NCBI GenBank assembly: GCA_002696275.1
Contig: NZRO01000025.1
Coordinates: 172,670 to 228,934, forward strand
Reading direction: 5' to 3'
Origin: Flavobacteriales bacterium
GTDB lineage: Bacteria; Bacteroidota; Bacteroidia; Flavobacteriales; BACL11
DNA: 56,265 nucleotides
Position numbers and translations under genes: made by a program. Positions 7,254 to 16,002 of this stretch are shown piece by piece; position 1 is the first letter of the stretch; every line of letters begins with the position of its first letter. Under the pieces are notes generated by a model. It ran no database searches. It was not told the origin of the DNA and saw only the letters and a program-made list of their open reading frames with translations.

Positions 7254-8174
7254 ATGAGCATTTTAATAGTAGGAACGGTCGCTTTTGACGCGATAGAAAC
7301 CCCCTTTGGAAAAACAGAAAAAATAATAGGAGGAGCTGCTACCTATATTGGTCTTTCATCATCTTTTTTTTCAAAAAACCTTAAGCTTGTATCGGTAGTT
7401 GGAGAAGACTTTCCAAAATCAGCAATAAACATGCTGGAGAAACATAATGTTTGTACAAAAGGACTTCAAATTAAAAAAGGAGAAAAAACCTTTTTTTGGT
7501 CAGGAAGATATCATAAAGACATGAATACAAGAGACACCTTAGAAACACAACTAAACGTGTTAGAGAATTTTGACCCAATTATTCCCAAGGAATATCAAAA
7601 TTCAGAATACCTAATGTTAGGAAATCTTATGCCAGCTGTGCAAAAAAAGGTTTTAAGTCAAATGAAAAAAAGACCAAAATTAGTGGTCTTAGATACTATG
7701 AATTTTTGGATGGATCATTTTTTAGAAGACTTAAAAACCTCATTAACAGATGTCGACGTATTAACAATAAATGACGAGGAAGCTCGTCAATTATCAGGAG
7801 AACATTCTTTAGTTAAGGCAGCAAAAGTAATCTTACAAATGGGTCCAAAATACTTAATTATAAAGAAGGGTGAGCACGGAGCGTTACTTTTTAACCATAA
7901 AAATGTGTTTTTTACTCCAGCTCTTCCTCTTGAAGATGTGCTGGACCCAACAGGAGCTGGAGATTCTTTTGCAGGAGGGTTTATAGGATACCTTGAAAAA
8001 ACAGATGACACCTCGTTTGAAAACATGAAAAAAGCAGTCGTTTATGCTTCTGTGATGGCCTCCTTTACTGTTGAAGAGTTCGGAACAAAAAAACTACAAG
8101 AGATAAAAAAACAACACATCTCCAGCAGAATTAAAAACATTACAGAATTAGTTGATTCCGGCTTAATACTTTAA
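7254..8174 (+). CDS. PfkB-family carbohydrate kinase
   Basis: Ribokinase-fold kinase of 306 residues that phosphorylates a sugar or nucleoside using ATP; the exact substrate cannot be read from the sequence. The N-terminal Gly-Gly substrate motif is IGGAATYIG (residues 25-33) and the ATP/anion-hole motif is DPTGAGDSFAGG (231-242), with Asp237 as catalytic base. LIIKKGEHGALL precedes it as in the family. It is divergent from tRNA-Asn, and its stop overlaps the stop of the convergent rnhA by four bases. Confidence 0.9.
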   Translation: MSILIVGTVAFDAIETPFGKTEKIIGGAATYIGLSSSFFSKNLKLVSVVGEDFPKSAINMLEKHNVCTKGLQIKKGEKTFFWSGRYHKDMNTRDTLETQLNVLENFDPIIPKEYQNSEYLMLGNLMPAVQKKVLSQMKKRPKLVVLDTMNFWMDHFLEDLKTSLTDVDVLTINDEEARQLSGEHSLVKAAKVILQMGPKYLIIKKGEHGALLFNHKNVFFTPALPLEDVLDPTGAGDSFAGGFIGYLEKTDDTSFENMKKAVVYASVMASFTVEEFGTKKLQEIKKQHISSRIKNITELVDSGLIL

Positions 8175-8647
8175 AACAAGGTGTTTTTGTTTGCGACATT
8201 ATTTTCATACCAAATATCTTTTTTAAGATTTTTTGACTCAGCGGCAGCGACAGCGAGATGATCACACCGTTCATTTTCTTTAACATCGGAGTGTCCTTTT
8301 ACCCAAACAAAACGAACGGTGTGCTTCTTGTAAACCTTTAAAAAACGAATCCACAAATCAGGGTTTTTCTTGTTTAAAAAGTTCTTTTTTTCCCAATTAA
8401 ATACCCATTTTTTTTCTATTGCGTTTACCACATATTTAGAGTCAGAATAGACAATCACATCTATATTTTGTTTTTTCAAACTTTCCAAAGCAATAATCAC
8501 ACTTAACAACTCCATTCGGTTGTTAGTTGTTAGTTCAAAGCCTTCAGAAATTTCTTTTCTGTGTTCTCCAAAAATCATTACCACCCCATACCCCCCTTTT
8601 CCTGGGTTGCCTTTAGCGGAACCGTCTGTGTATATAATAATATCCAT
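8171..8647 (-). CDS. rnhA: Ribonuclease HI
   Basis: Cleaves the RNA strand of RNA-DNA hybrids (primer removal, R-loop resolution). The 158-residue length is typical of the bacterial single-domain type. Catalytic carboxylates are visible: Asp8 in YTDGS, Glu46 in NNRMEL, Asp69 in YSDSKYV, and Asp129 in CDHLA, with the His loop WVKGHSD at 116-121. It lies 32 bases after purN on the same strand and is probably cotranscribed with it. The stop overlaps that of the convergent PfkB gene. Confidence 0.96.
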   Translation of the reverse strand: MDIIIYTDGSAKGNPGKGGYGVVMIFGEHRKEISEGFELTTNNRMELLSVIIALESLKKQNIDVIVYSDSKYVVNAIEKKWVFNWEKKNFLNKKNPDLWIRFLKVYKKHTVRFVWVKGHSDVKENERCDHLAVAAAESKNLKKDIWYENNVANKNTLF

Positions 8648-8679
8648 TTAACTAAACCACACTTCAATTATAGAAAAAA

Positions 8680-9243
8680 TCATTTTAAAAGTTTTTCAAT
8701 AATTTTAGGAAAAATCTCCTTTTCTAGACACTTTATTTTGTGCTGTAAACTAAACGGAGTTTCGTCTGATGTTACAACACATTTTTCTTGGTGAATTATT
8801 TCTCCCTCATCATAACCTTCATTTACATAATGAAATGTAATGCCAGATTCTCTTTCCTTGTTTTCTAAGACGGTTTTATGAACATTTAAACCATACATTC
8901 CCCGTCCTCCGTATTTGGGGAGTAAAGAGGGGTGAACATTTATAATTCTATTCTCATATAAATCAATAATTTTTTGAGGGATTTTAAATAGAAACCCCGC
9001 CAAAACAATTAGGTCAACAGAGTGTTTTAAAAGACGCTCTTCTAATAATGTAGAATAGTTCATCTGGTTTTTTGAAAAAACAACACGATCTAAATCAAAA
9101 GAATTAAATTTTTTTAAAACCCCCGCTTTTTTGTTGTTAGTAAGCAATAAAACAACAGAAATACTCTTTGAGCCCTCAAAATATTTGTAAATATTTTCAG
9201 CATTAGTTCCTTCCCCAGAAGCAAAAATTGCGATTCTTTTCAT
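8680..9243 (-). CDS. purN: Phosphoribosylglycinamide formyltransferase 1
   Basis: Transfers a formyl group from 10-formyl-THF to GAR in purine synthesis. Family motifs are FASGEGTN near the N-terminus (GAR phosphate loop), NVHPSLLP with the catalytic Asn and His at about residues 102-104, and GYDEGEII with the catalytic Asp. Two ATGs follow one another; the second (9243) is chosen because the TACTTTTG promoter box then ends four bases before it, as in several neighbouring genes. The first ATG would give 188 rather than 187 residues. First gene of a purN-rnhA pair. Confidence 0.95.
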   Translation of the reverse strand: MKRIAIFASGEGTNAENIYKYFEGSKSISVVLLLTNNKKAGVLKKFNSFDLDRVVFSKNQMNYSTLLEERLLKHSVDLIVLAGFLFKIPQKIIDLYENRIINVHPSLLPKYGGRGMYGLNVHKTVLENKERESGITFHYVNEGYDEGEIIHQEKCVVTSDETPFSLQHKIKCLEKEIFPKIIEKLLK

Positions 9244-9247
9244 CATA

Positions 9248-9276
9248 CAAAAGTAATCAAATCAGTTAATAAACAA
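9248..9276 (-). promoter_or_regulatory. purN promoter, TTG-N18-TACTTTTG
   Basis: On the minus strand, TTG at 9276-9274 and TACTTTTG at 9255-9248 match the Bacteroidetes consensus with an 18-base spacer. The box ends four bases before the second purN ATG, so the transcript would start at or very near the start codon (leaderless). Confidence 0.6.
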
Positions 9277-9305
9277 AGAAATGTTAAAATAGAAAAATAT
9301 AATAC

Positions 9306-9336
9306 TTGTGAGATATGTAATTAATGTATTTATTTG
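9306..9336 (+). promoter_or_regulatory. Probable acpP operon promoter, TTG-N20-TTTATTTG
   Basis: TTG at 9306-9308 and TTTATTTG at 9329-9336, with a 20-base spacer. One mismatch to TAnnTTTG. Located about 29 bases before the acpP ATG in the purN/acpP divergent region. Confidence 0.45.
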
Positions 9337-9365
9337 CATTATTATTAATTCTAAAAAAAATTAAA

Positions 9366-9599
9366 ATGTCAGATGTAACCACAAAAGTAAAAGCAATAAT
9401 AGTTGATAAATTAGGTGTAGACGATTCAGAGGTAACTCCAACAGCGAGTTTTACAGATGATTTAGGAGCAGACTCTTTAGACACTGTAGAACTTATTATG
9501 GAGTTTGAAAAAGAATTTGATATTCAAATTCCAGATGACCAAGCGGAAAAAATTGCTACGGTTGGTGATGCTGTTTCTTTTATAGAGGGTAATTGTTAA
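9366..9599 (+). CDS. acpP: Acyl carrier protein
   Basis: Carries growing acyl chains on a phosphopantetheine arm in type II fatty acid synthesis. The 77-residue acidic protein has the attachment site [12 protein letters not shown] with Ser37, and a four-helix layout. An open frame extends 14 codons upstream, but [12 protein letters not shown] is the normal family start and lies correctly downstream of the promoter. It leads the operon acpP-fabF-rnc-IPExxxVDY-pyk, conserved in Bacteroidetes. Confidence 0.97.
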   Translation: MSDVTTKVKAIIVDKLGVDDSEVTPTASFTDDLGADSLDTVELIMEFEKEFDIQIPDDQAEKIATVGDAVSFIEGNC

Positions 9600-9603
9600 A
9601 CAA

Positions 9604-10857
9604 ATGAATAACAGAAGAGTTGTTATTACCGGTGTTGGGGCGCTTACCCCAATAGGAAACAACTTACAAGATTATTGGGAAAACTTAATTAATGGAGTGA
9701 GCGGAGCCGCTCGGATCACCCGCTTTAATGCGGAGCAGTTTAAAACTCAATTTGCTTGTGAAGTAAAAAACTTTAATCCAACAGACTTTTTAGACAGAAA
9801 AGAATCTAGAAAACTAGACATATTTAGTCAATACGCTTTGGTTGTTGCGGAAGAAGCTATAAAACAATCCAACTTAAACACTGAAGATGTTAATCCAGAT
9901 AGAGCGGGTGTTATTTGGGGGTCTGGAATTGGAGGGATGTTTACTTTTTTTAATGAGTCTGTAAATTATGGAACAGGAAACGGAGCCCCTAGGTTTAATC
10001 CGTTTTTTATACCCAAATTAATTTCAGACATCCCAGCTGGACACATTTCAATAAAATATAATTTAAGAGGCCCAAACTTCACCACTGTTTCAGCGTGTGC
10101 CTCTTCCACAAACGCTTTAATTGACGCGTTTAATTATATCAAATGGAACAAAGCAGACCTATTCATTGCGGGTGGTTCGGAAGCTTGTGTTTACGAGCCT
10201 GGTATTGGAGGTTTTAACGCCATGATGGCTTTATCAACAAGAAACGATGATCCTAAAACAGCTTCTCGACCATTTGATAAAAATAGAGACGGTTTTGTTA
10301 TGGGAGAAGGAGCAGGAGCTTTAATATTAGAAGAGTATGAACACGCAAAAAAAAGGGGAGCAACAATATTTGCCGAGATAGTTGGCTGCGGACTTACAGC
10401 AGACGCCCACCACATTACAGCTCCACACCCAGAGGGTTTAGGAGCAAAAAATGTAATGAAATTAGCAATTGAAGACGCGGAAATAACCCCCCGCGATATT
10501 GATTATATAAATGTTCACGGAACCTCAACCCCACTAGGTGATATTGCTGAAACAAAAGCGATTAAATCTTTGTTTGGATCCCACGCGTATAATTTAAACA
10601 TAAGCTCCACAAAGTCTATGACCGGACATTTGTTGGGGGCAGCCGGTGTTGTTGAGGCAATTGCGTGTGTAATGTCGGTAAAACATAATATAGTCCCCCC
10701 GACAATAAATCACGAAACATTTGATCCTGAGATAGACGAAAAACTAAACTTAACACTAAACAAAGCTCAAGAACGAGAAATAAACTACGCTTTGAGCAAT
10801 ACATTTGGTTTTGGAGGGCACAACGCCTCGATTTTAATAAAAAAATACAAGAAGTAA
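9604..10857 (+). CDS. fabF: 3-oxoacyl-ACP synthase II
   Basis: Condenses malonyl-ACP with acyl-ACP in fatty acid elongation. It is 417 residues, the usual length. The catalytic triad is visible: Cys165 in VSACASSTN, His305 in VHGTSTPLGD and His342 in MTGHLLGAAG; the closing FGFGGHNAS motif is present. It starts four bases after acpP. Its last codons contain a run of seven A arranged as A AAA AAA in frame, and the rnc reading frame begins right at its stop codon, one base back. Confidence 0.97.
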   Translation: MNNRRVVITGVGALTPIGNNLQDYWENLINGVSGAARITRFNAEQFKTQFACEVKNFNPTDFLDRKESRKLDIFSQYALVVAEEAIKQSNLNTEDVNPDRAGVIWGSGIGGMFTFFNESVNYGTGNGAPRFNPFFIPKLISDIPAGHISIKYNLRGPNFTTVSACASSTNALIDAFNYIKWNKADLFIAGGSEACVYEPGIGGFNAMMALSTRNDDPKTASRPFDKNRDGFVMGEGAGALILEEYEHAKKRGATIFAEIVGCGLTADAHHITAPHPEGLGAKNVMKLAIEDAEITPRDIDYINVHGTSTPLGDIAETKAIKSLFGSHAYNLNISSTKSMTGHLLGAAGVVEAIACVMSVKHNIVPPTINHETFDPEIDEKLNLTLNKAQEREINYALSNTFGFGGHNASILIKKYKK

Positions 10858-11546
10858 TTATTTTAAAAAAAATCATAACACAAGCTCCCTTTCTAACCAA
10901 AAATAAAGACGGGATTTTTATTTTCTTAAGAAAAGAATGTAATATAAAACCCAAAAACATCAGTAGTTACAAAAAAGCGTTTACACACAGCTCTTTCAAC
11001 AAAACAGATAATTATGAAAGACTAGAGTTTTTGGGAGACGCTGTTTTGAACACTGTTGTTAGCGAATGTTTATATATATCATCGCCACAGAACAACGAGG
11101 GTAGTTTATCTCAAAAAAGATCCGTCATTGTCGGTAGAGATAATTTAAATAAAATAGGAGAAAAACTTATACCAAAAGAACTAATTAAACACAAATTAAA
11201 AACCATCAGCAAAAACATTTACGGAAATATTTTAGAATCATTAATTGCAGCAATTTATCTAGACTTAGGCTATAAAAAAACAAGGGTTTTTATAGAGAAA
11301 AATATTTTAACAGACAAAGAGGTTAATTTAAAACACTATAATTATAAAAGTAAAATTTTAGAGTGGTCACAAAAAAACCAAAAAAAAATACGATTTGTCA
11401 ATTCAAAACAAGCGGGCCCCGACCACCAAAAACAGTATTTAGTCCATCTGTACATAGATAAAGTTAAAATATCAGAATCTTGGGGAAAAACAAAAAAATC
11501 AGCAGAACAAAGAGCGTCTAAGATTGCAATTAAAGTTTTAAATTAG
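10857..11546 (+). CDS. rnc: Ribonuclease III (non-canonical start)
   Basis: Double-strand-specific endoribonuclease that processes rRNA and mRNA. The catalytic signature YERLEFLGDAVL, preceded by KKAFTHSSFNKTDN, lies near codons 50-60, and a double-stranded-RNA-binding domain fills the C-terminus (ending GKTKKSAEQRASKIAIKVL). The only legal start in this frame, TTG at 11031, would cut through the signature. Homologous sequence (KDGIFIFLRKECNIKPKN) continues upstream to the fabF stop, with no ATG, GTG or TTG. The most likely start is ATT at 10857 (sharing one base with the fabF TAA) or ATT at 10860. A -1 slip on the fabF A7 tract is an alternative. About 229 residues. Confidence 0.85.
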   Translation: MILKKIITQAPFLTKNKDGIFIFLRKECNIKPKNISSYKKAFTHSSFNKTDNYERLEFLGDAVLNTVVSECLYISSPQNNEGSLSQKRSVIVGRDNLNKIGEKLIPKELIKHKLKTISKNIYGNILESLIAAIYLDLGYKKTRVFIEKNILTDKEVNLKHYNYKSKILEWSQKNQKKIRFVNSKQAGPDHQKQYLVHLYIDKVKISESWGKTKKSAEQRASKIAIKVLN

Positions 11547-11552
11547 CGGTAT

Positions 11553-11963
11553 ATGAAAACCCACAAAATAGACAATGAATATGAAATAGACCTCCTTGTT
11601 TTGGCTATAAACAGCCATGTAAAACTATATAAGTTGTGTTGGGAAATAAACAAAAAATTAAAAAAGAACTATGTAAAGACTCAAAATCACACCCCACAAA
11701 ACACGAAGAACCAAAGTTTTGAGAGATATAGTTTTGTAGATGAAAACACCCAAACAGAATATAACATTCTGTCAAACAGAAGCGATTCTGGATATTTAGA
11801 CCCAAGCAATAAAAGTGTAAATTATTTTATAATAGTACAAGGCGGTGTTTACAGCTCAAAAAAAATAATAGAAAGTTTAAATAAAATAGAAGGCATTTTG
11901 TTGGTTTTTGAATTAAATTTGTCCAAAATTAATACAATTACCCCATTTATAATAAATGATTAA
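11553..11963 (+). CDS. IPExxxVDY-family protein
   Basis: A 136-residue cytoplasmic protein of unknown function that sits between rnc and pyk in many Bacteroidetes; position supports the assignment. The name-giving motif is degenerate here: LDPSNKSVNYF replaces IPExxxVDYF. The N-terminal part (IDLLVLAINSHVKLYKLCW) fits the family's start. The middle contains a low-complexity polar stretch rich in Asn and Gln. Its 3' end overlaps the pyk start by eight bases, suggesting translational coupling. Confidence 0.7.
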   Translation: MKTHKIDNEYEIDLLVLAINSHVKLYKLCWEINKKLKKNYVKTQNHTPQNTKNQSFERYSFVDENTQTEYNILSNRSDSGYLDPSNKSVNYFIIVQGGVYSSKKIIESLNKIEGILLVFELNLSKINTITPFIIND

Positions 11964-13377
11964 CAAAACAAAAATAATAGCCACAATAGGGCCCTCTACT
12001 TTTTCAAAAGAGATGTTGAGAAAAATGATTATTAGGGGGGTTAATGTGTGTAGAATAAACTTTTCTCATTCTGATCATCAAGATGCAAAGGAGATTATTA
12101 AAAACATAAAAGAAATAAATAAAGAGCTTGGGGTTCACACCGCTATTTTAGCAGATTTACAAGGGCCAAAAATAAGAGTTGGAAAATTTGAGAGACCAGT
12201 CCATCTAAAAAAAGGGTCTTACATCTACTTTAACACCAATCCCAAAAAAACAGAAGACATATTTATTAGTTACCCGAACTTTCCAAAAGATGTAAAAAGA
12301 GGAGATAGGGTATTGTTGGACGACGGAAAAATTTCATTACAAGTAGACTCTACAAATAATAAAAACAGGGTAAAACTTAAGGTGATTTTTGGAGGTCAGC
12401 TACAATCTAATAAGGGGGTAAACCTGCCAAACACTAACATTTCATTACCATGTCTAACCAAAAAAGACAAAAAAGATTTAGAGTTTATATTAGAAGAAAA
12501 AATAGAGTGGATTGGACTTTCTTTTGTGAGGTCGGAAAAAGATGTCAAAACCTTAAAAAAGATTATTAAACGACACAAAAAATCAAAAGCCTTAGTACTT
12601 GCAAAAATTGAAAAACCAGAAGCCATTTCAAACATTGAAAATATAATATTGGAAACAGATGCGATTATGGTAGCGCGTGGAGATTTGGGGGTTGAAGTGC
12701 CCCTACACAAGGTTCCTGTTTATCAGAAAATGATTGTGCAAAAATGTATAAAACAATCAAAACCAGTGGTTATAGCAACCCAAATGTTGGAAAGTATGAC
12801 AGACAACATTTCAGCTACAAGAGCAGAAATAAATGATGTTGCTAACTCCGTAATTGACGGAGCGGACGCAATGATGCTTAGTGGAGAAACCTCGGTTGGT
12901 AAACATCCCTTAAGGGCTGTAGACACCATGAGAAAAGTGATTAGAGATGTAGAGAGGAGTAGGCACTCTATATCAAAAAACACTACTGAAAGAGAATTAG
13001 TAGTAAACGAAAGGTTTGTTTCTAACGCAATTTGCGCTAACGCTTGTCAGATTTCAGAAAAAGTAAAGGCAAAAGCAATTATTACCGCAACATATTCAGG
13101 ATATAACACGATAAAAACCTCTAGTTTTAGACCCTCTGCATATATTTATGCATTTACTAATAACCACACAATTTTAAACACACTAAGTTTAGTTTGGGGG
13201 GTAAAAGCATTTCATTACGAAGGGGGAAAAACAACCGACCAAACTGTTTTGGAGACAAAAAACATTCTCAAAAAACATAAATATGTTAAAAGGGGGGATA
13301 TGGTAATAAATATCGCAAGCATGCCAGCAGAAGAAATGGGTATGACCAACATGATGAAACTTAGTAAGGTAAAATAA
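11956..13377 (+). CDS. pyk: Pyruvate kinase
   Basis: Converts phosphoenolpyruvate and ADP to pyruvate and ATP, the last step of glycolysis. The 473 residues begin with the family start TKIIATIGPSTFS and include NFSHSDHQDA, the ADLQGPKIRVG substrate region, the catalytic-Lys/metal region LAKIEKPEAISN and MVARGDLGVEVPL, and ATQMLESM. It overlaps the upstream IPExxxVDY gene and is followed ten bases later by an M42 peptidase on the same strand. Confidence 0.97.
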   Translation: MINKTKIIATIGPSTFSKEMLRKMIIRGVNVCRINFSHSDHQDAKEIIKNIKEINKELGVHTAILADLQGPKIRVGKFERPVHLKKGSYIYFNTNPKKTEDIFISYPNFPKDVKRGDRVLLDDGKISLQVDSTNNKNRVKLKVIFGGQLQSNKGVNLPNTNISLPCLTKKDKKDLEFILEEKIEWIGLSFVRSEKDVKTLKKIIKRHKKSKALVLAKIEKPEAISNIENIILETDAIMVARGDLGVEVPLHKVPVYQKMIVQKCIKQSKPVVIATQMLESMTDNISATRAEINDVANSVIDGADAMMLSGETSVGKHPLRAVDTMRKVIRDVERSRHSISKNTTERELVVNERFVSNAICANACQISEKVKAKAIITATYSGYNTIKTSSFRPSAYIYAFTNNHTILNTLSLVWGVKAFHYEGGKTTDQTVLETKNILKKHKYVKRGDMVINIASMPAEEMGMTNMMKLSKVK

Positions 13378-13386
13378 AATAAACAA

Positions 13387-14433
13387 ATGATAAATACAGA
13401 ATTATTAGCTGAAATATGTGAGGCGGCCGGCGCGCCAGGACACGAGCAAAGGGTTAGAGAATTAGTACTAAGGGAAGTGTCTCCCTTGGTAGACGAGATA
13501 AGAATCGACAACATGGGCAACGTTGTTGCTGTAAAAAAAGGAAAAGAAGACAAAAAAGTAATGATTGGAGCTCACATGGACGAGATTGGATTTATTGTTA
13601 CTCATATTGACGAGAATGGTTTTATTTTCTTTCACACCCTAGGGGGTTTTGATCCTAAAACACTTACCGCTCAAAGAGTAATAATACATGGTAAAGAAGA
13701 TGTGGTGGGGGTAATGGGGTCTAAACCCATACACCTAATGAACGCGGCGGATAGAGCAAAGGTTCCGACAATAAAAGATTACTTTATAGACACAGGAAGA
13801 TGTAAAGAGGACATAGAAAAAATTATTTCTATTGGAGACACGATTACAAGAGAGAGAGCGTTAATTGAAATGGGCGATTGTATCAACTGTAAATCTTTAG
13901 ATAACAGGGTGTCGGTTTTTATCTTAATTGAGATGTTTCGAGAAATGAAGACAAAGCCTACTTATGATGTATATGGAGTTTTTACCGTACAAGAAGAAAT
14001 TGGCATTAGAGGAGCAAATGTTTCAGCAATGGACATAAACCCTGATTTTGGTTTTGGATTGGACACGACGATAGCTTTTGACACTCCCGGAAGCACTAAA
14101 AAAGAACAGGTTTCGGCTTTAGGAGAAGGAGCGTGTATAAAGGTGATGGACTCGTCAACGGTTTGTGATTATCGCATGGTAAAGTATATGAAGGAATTAG
14201 CAAAAAAGAAGAAATTAAAAACACAATTGGAGATCCTTCCCGCAGGAGGAACGGATACCGCCGGAATTCAAAGAATGAATCCGGGAGGAAGTATTACTGG
14301 AGCAGTTTCCATACCAACAAGACATATACACCAAGTAATAGAAATGGTACACAAAAAAGATGTAAGAGGATCTATTGATTTATTAAGACATTGCGTTGAA
14401 AATTTACACACTTATGATTGGAGTTTCAAATAA
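13387..14433 (+). CDS. M42-family glutamyl aminopeptidase
   Basis: Two-metal cytoplasmic aminopeptidase or endoglucanase-like peptidase (FrvX/PepA family), 348 residues. Metal and catalytic motifs are seen in order: GAHMDEIGF (His and Asp), SLDNRVSVF (bridging Asp), VQEEIGIRGA (catalytic and metal Glu), FGLDTTIAFD (Asp) and PTRHIHQVIE (last His). It is the final gene of the acpP operon direction, and the next gene (pheS) faces it after a 124-base gap. Confidence 0.93.
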   Translation: MINTELLAEICEAAGAPGHEQRVRELVLREVSPLVDEIRIDNMGNVVAVKKGKEDKKVMIGAHMDEIGFIVTHIDENGFIFFHTLGGFDPKTLTAQRVIIHGKEDVVGVMGSKPIHLMNAADRAKVPTIKDYFIDTGRCKEDIEKIISIGDTITRERALIEMGDCINCKSLDNRVSVFILIEMFREMKTKPTYDVYGVFTVQEEIGIRGANVSAMDINPDFGFGLDTTIAFDTPGSTKKEQVSALGEGACIKVMDSSTVCDYRMVKYMKELAKKKKLKTQLEILPAGGTDTAGIQRMNPGGSITGAVSIPTRHIHQVIEMVHKKDVRGSIDLLRHCVENLHTYDWSFK

Positions 14434-14557
14434 AATATTTTTAGCCTCCAGATGTGTTTGAGGCAAATTTTCCTAATTAAAAACTATTATTAAGCTAGTT
14501 TTGTTAGAAAATTTGAATAAAAATGAGTATGTTTTTATAATTAATAAATAATAAAAA

Positions 14558-15571
14558 TTATAAAGAAGAAAACTGTTTTAAAAAGCGTATATCGTTTTCA
14601 AAAAACAAACGTAAATCTTTTACCCCATACTTAAGCATAGCGATTCTTTCAATCCCCATCCCAAAAGCATAACCGCTGTATTTTTTAGGGTCGATTCCAC
14701 AGTTTTCTAACACATTAGGGTCCACCATTCCACACCCTAAAATTTCTAACCACCCAGTTCCTTTGGTAATTCGATAATCAGAATCGCTGTTTGTTCCTAA
14801 GTAAATATCCACCTCAGCAGAAGGTTCTGTAAACGGAAAGTAAGAAGGCCTCAGCCTTATTTTTGTTTTCTCTCCAAACATCTCTTTCGCAAAATAAAGC
14901 AGGGCTTGTTTTAAATCCGCAAAACTCACCTTTTCATCAATATACAACCCCTCTACTTGATGAAAAATACAATGGGCTCTTGCGGAAACCGCTTCATTTC
15001 TATATACCCTACCCGGAGATAATGTTCTAATTGGAGGGGAGGTATTCTCCATATGCCTTACCTGTACAGATGATGTGTGTGTTCTTAAAAGTATATCCGG
15101 GTTGGTTTGTATGAAAAAAGTGTCCTGCATGTCTCTTGCTGGGTGTTCTTCTGGCAGATTAAGAGCAGAAAAATTATGCCAATCATCCTCGATTTCTGGA
15201 CCTTCACTTATTGTAAAACCAATCCGATTAAAAATATCTAAAATCTCACTCCTTACTAACGAAATGGGGTGTCGTGAACCTAAATTATTTAACGAAACAG
15301 GCTTGCTTAAGTCGACATCACCGCCAATTTCTTCCTCCTCAAAAAAGTCTTTATAGCTCTCAATTTTTTTCTGCACCAAGTTTTTCAAGTTGTTTATAGA
15401 CGATCCTAACTCTTTCTTTTGTTCATTGGGAACCCTCTTGAACGAAGAAAATAGACCGTTTAATACCCCTCTCCTTCCTAAGTATTCAACTCTGAACCTG
15501 TTTAAATCCTCTTCAGATTTAGGGGTGTATTTATTTACTTTCTCAGCTAGTTTTCGTACTTTTTCTAACAT
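14558..15571 (-). CDS. pheS: Phenylalanine-tRNA ligase alpha subunit
   Basis: Catalytic subunit of the alpha2-beta2 synthetase that charges tRNA-Phe. The 337 residues comprise an N-terminal coiled-coil arm and a class II core: motif 2 around RTHTSSVQVRHME...YRNEAVSARAH, with HQVEGLYID, and motif 3 near the end (GYAFGMGIERIAMLKYGV). The beta subunit gene is not in the window. No close neighbour on the same strand, so it is transcribed alone, divergent from a lipoprotein gene. Confidence 0.97.
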   Translation of the reverse strand: MLEKVRKLAEKVNKYTPKSEEDLNRFRVEYLGRRGVLNGLFSSFKRVPNEQKKELGSSINNLKNLVQKKIESYKDFFEEEEIGGDVDLSKPVSLNNLGSRHPISLVRSEILDIFNRIGFTISEGPEIEDDWHNFSALNLPEEHPARDMQDTFFIQTNPDILLRTHTSSVQVRHMENTSPPIRTLSPGRVYRNEAVSARAHCIFHQVEGLYIDEKVSFADLKQALLYFAKEMFGEKTKIRLRPSYFPFTEPSAEVDIYLGTNSDSDYRITKGTGWLEILGCGMVDPNVLENCGIDPKKYSGYAFGMGIERIAMLKYGVKDLRLFFENDIRFLKQFSSL

Positions 15572-15585
15572 CTTAAATATTTACT

Positions 15586-15593
15586 TATATTTG
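15586..15593 (+). promoter_or_regulatory. -7 box TATATTTG before a lipoprotein gene
   Basis: Exact TAnnTTTG match located 31 bases before the lipoprotein ATG, in the pheS divergent region. The upstream element is weak (TTC). Confidence 0.45.
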
Positions 15594-15624
15594 CTACAAA
15601 GTAAACAATATTTTTATACATATC

Positions 15625-16002
15625 ATGAAAAAAACACTTCTTAAAACATCATCAGTAATTTTGTTGTTGTTTTTTATTACAATAACATTTACATCTTGTG
15701 AGAAAGAAAAAAATACGATAGGCGTGATAAAAGTAGTAAACTCTTCTGGTCAAACCATGAGTGGTGTCACTGTTGTGTTGAATCAACAAAACACTATTCC
15801 GGGGACAGATCCAATAGAAAACCTAAGAAAAACAGGAACTACTGACGCAACAGGGAGGGTTTCTTTTACATATAAACATGAGGCTATATTAGACGTGAAT
15901 GTAAACAAAACCTCTGGTAATGACACATATTCGGGAAGCGGTGTTATTAGATTGCTTAGAGGAAAAACAGAGCAAATTACTGTAGAGGCGGTAAAACAGT
16001 AA
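15625..16002 (+). CDS. Lipoprotein with a carboxypeptidase-regulatory-like fold
   Basis: A 125-residue lipoprotein: signal peptide MKKTLLKTSSVILLLFFITI, lipobox FTSC and Cys25, followed by charged residues. The mature part (GVIKVVNSSGQTMSGVTVVL, then TGTTDATGRVSFTYKH) has the repeated G-x-V/T strands of an Ig-like or carboxypeptidase-regulatory beta-sandwich, common in Bacteroidetes surface proteins. Function unknown. Its stop directly abuts the stop of the convergent next gene, with no room for a terminator. Confidence 0.8.
   Translation: MKKTLLKTSSVILLLFFITITFTSCEKEKNTIGVIKVVNSSGQTMSGVTVVLNQQNTIPGTDPIENLRKTGTTDATGRVSFTYKHEAILDVNVNKTSGNDTYSGSGVIRLLRGKTEQITVEAVKQ

Noticed and set aside
11031-11546. 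rnc starting at TTG 11031
   Set aside because: This would remove the N-terminal helices and cut the catalytic signature, while homologous sequence continues upstream.
14434-14557. Inverted repeats (GCCTC/GAGGC and an AAATTTTC pair) between the M42 peptidase gene and pheS as a terminator
   Set aside because: The stems are short or widely spaced and lack a good T-run, so a terminator is possible but not supported.
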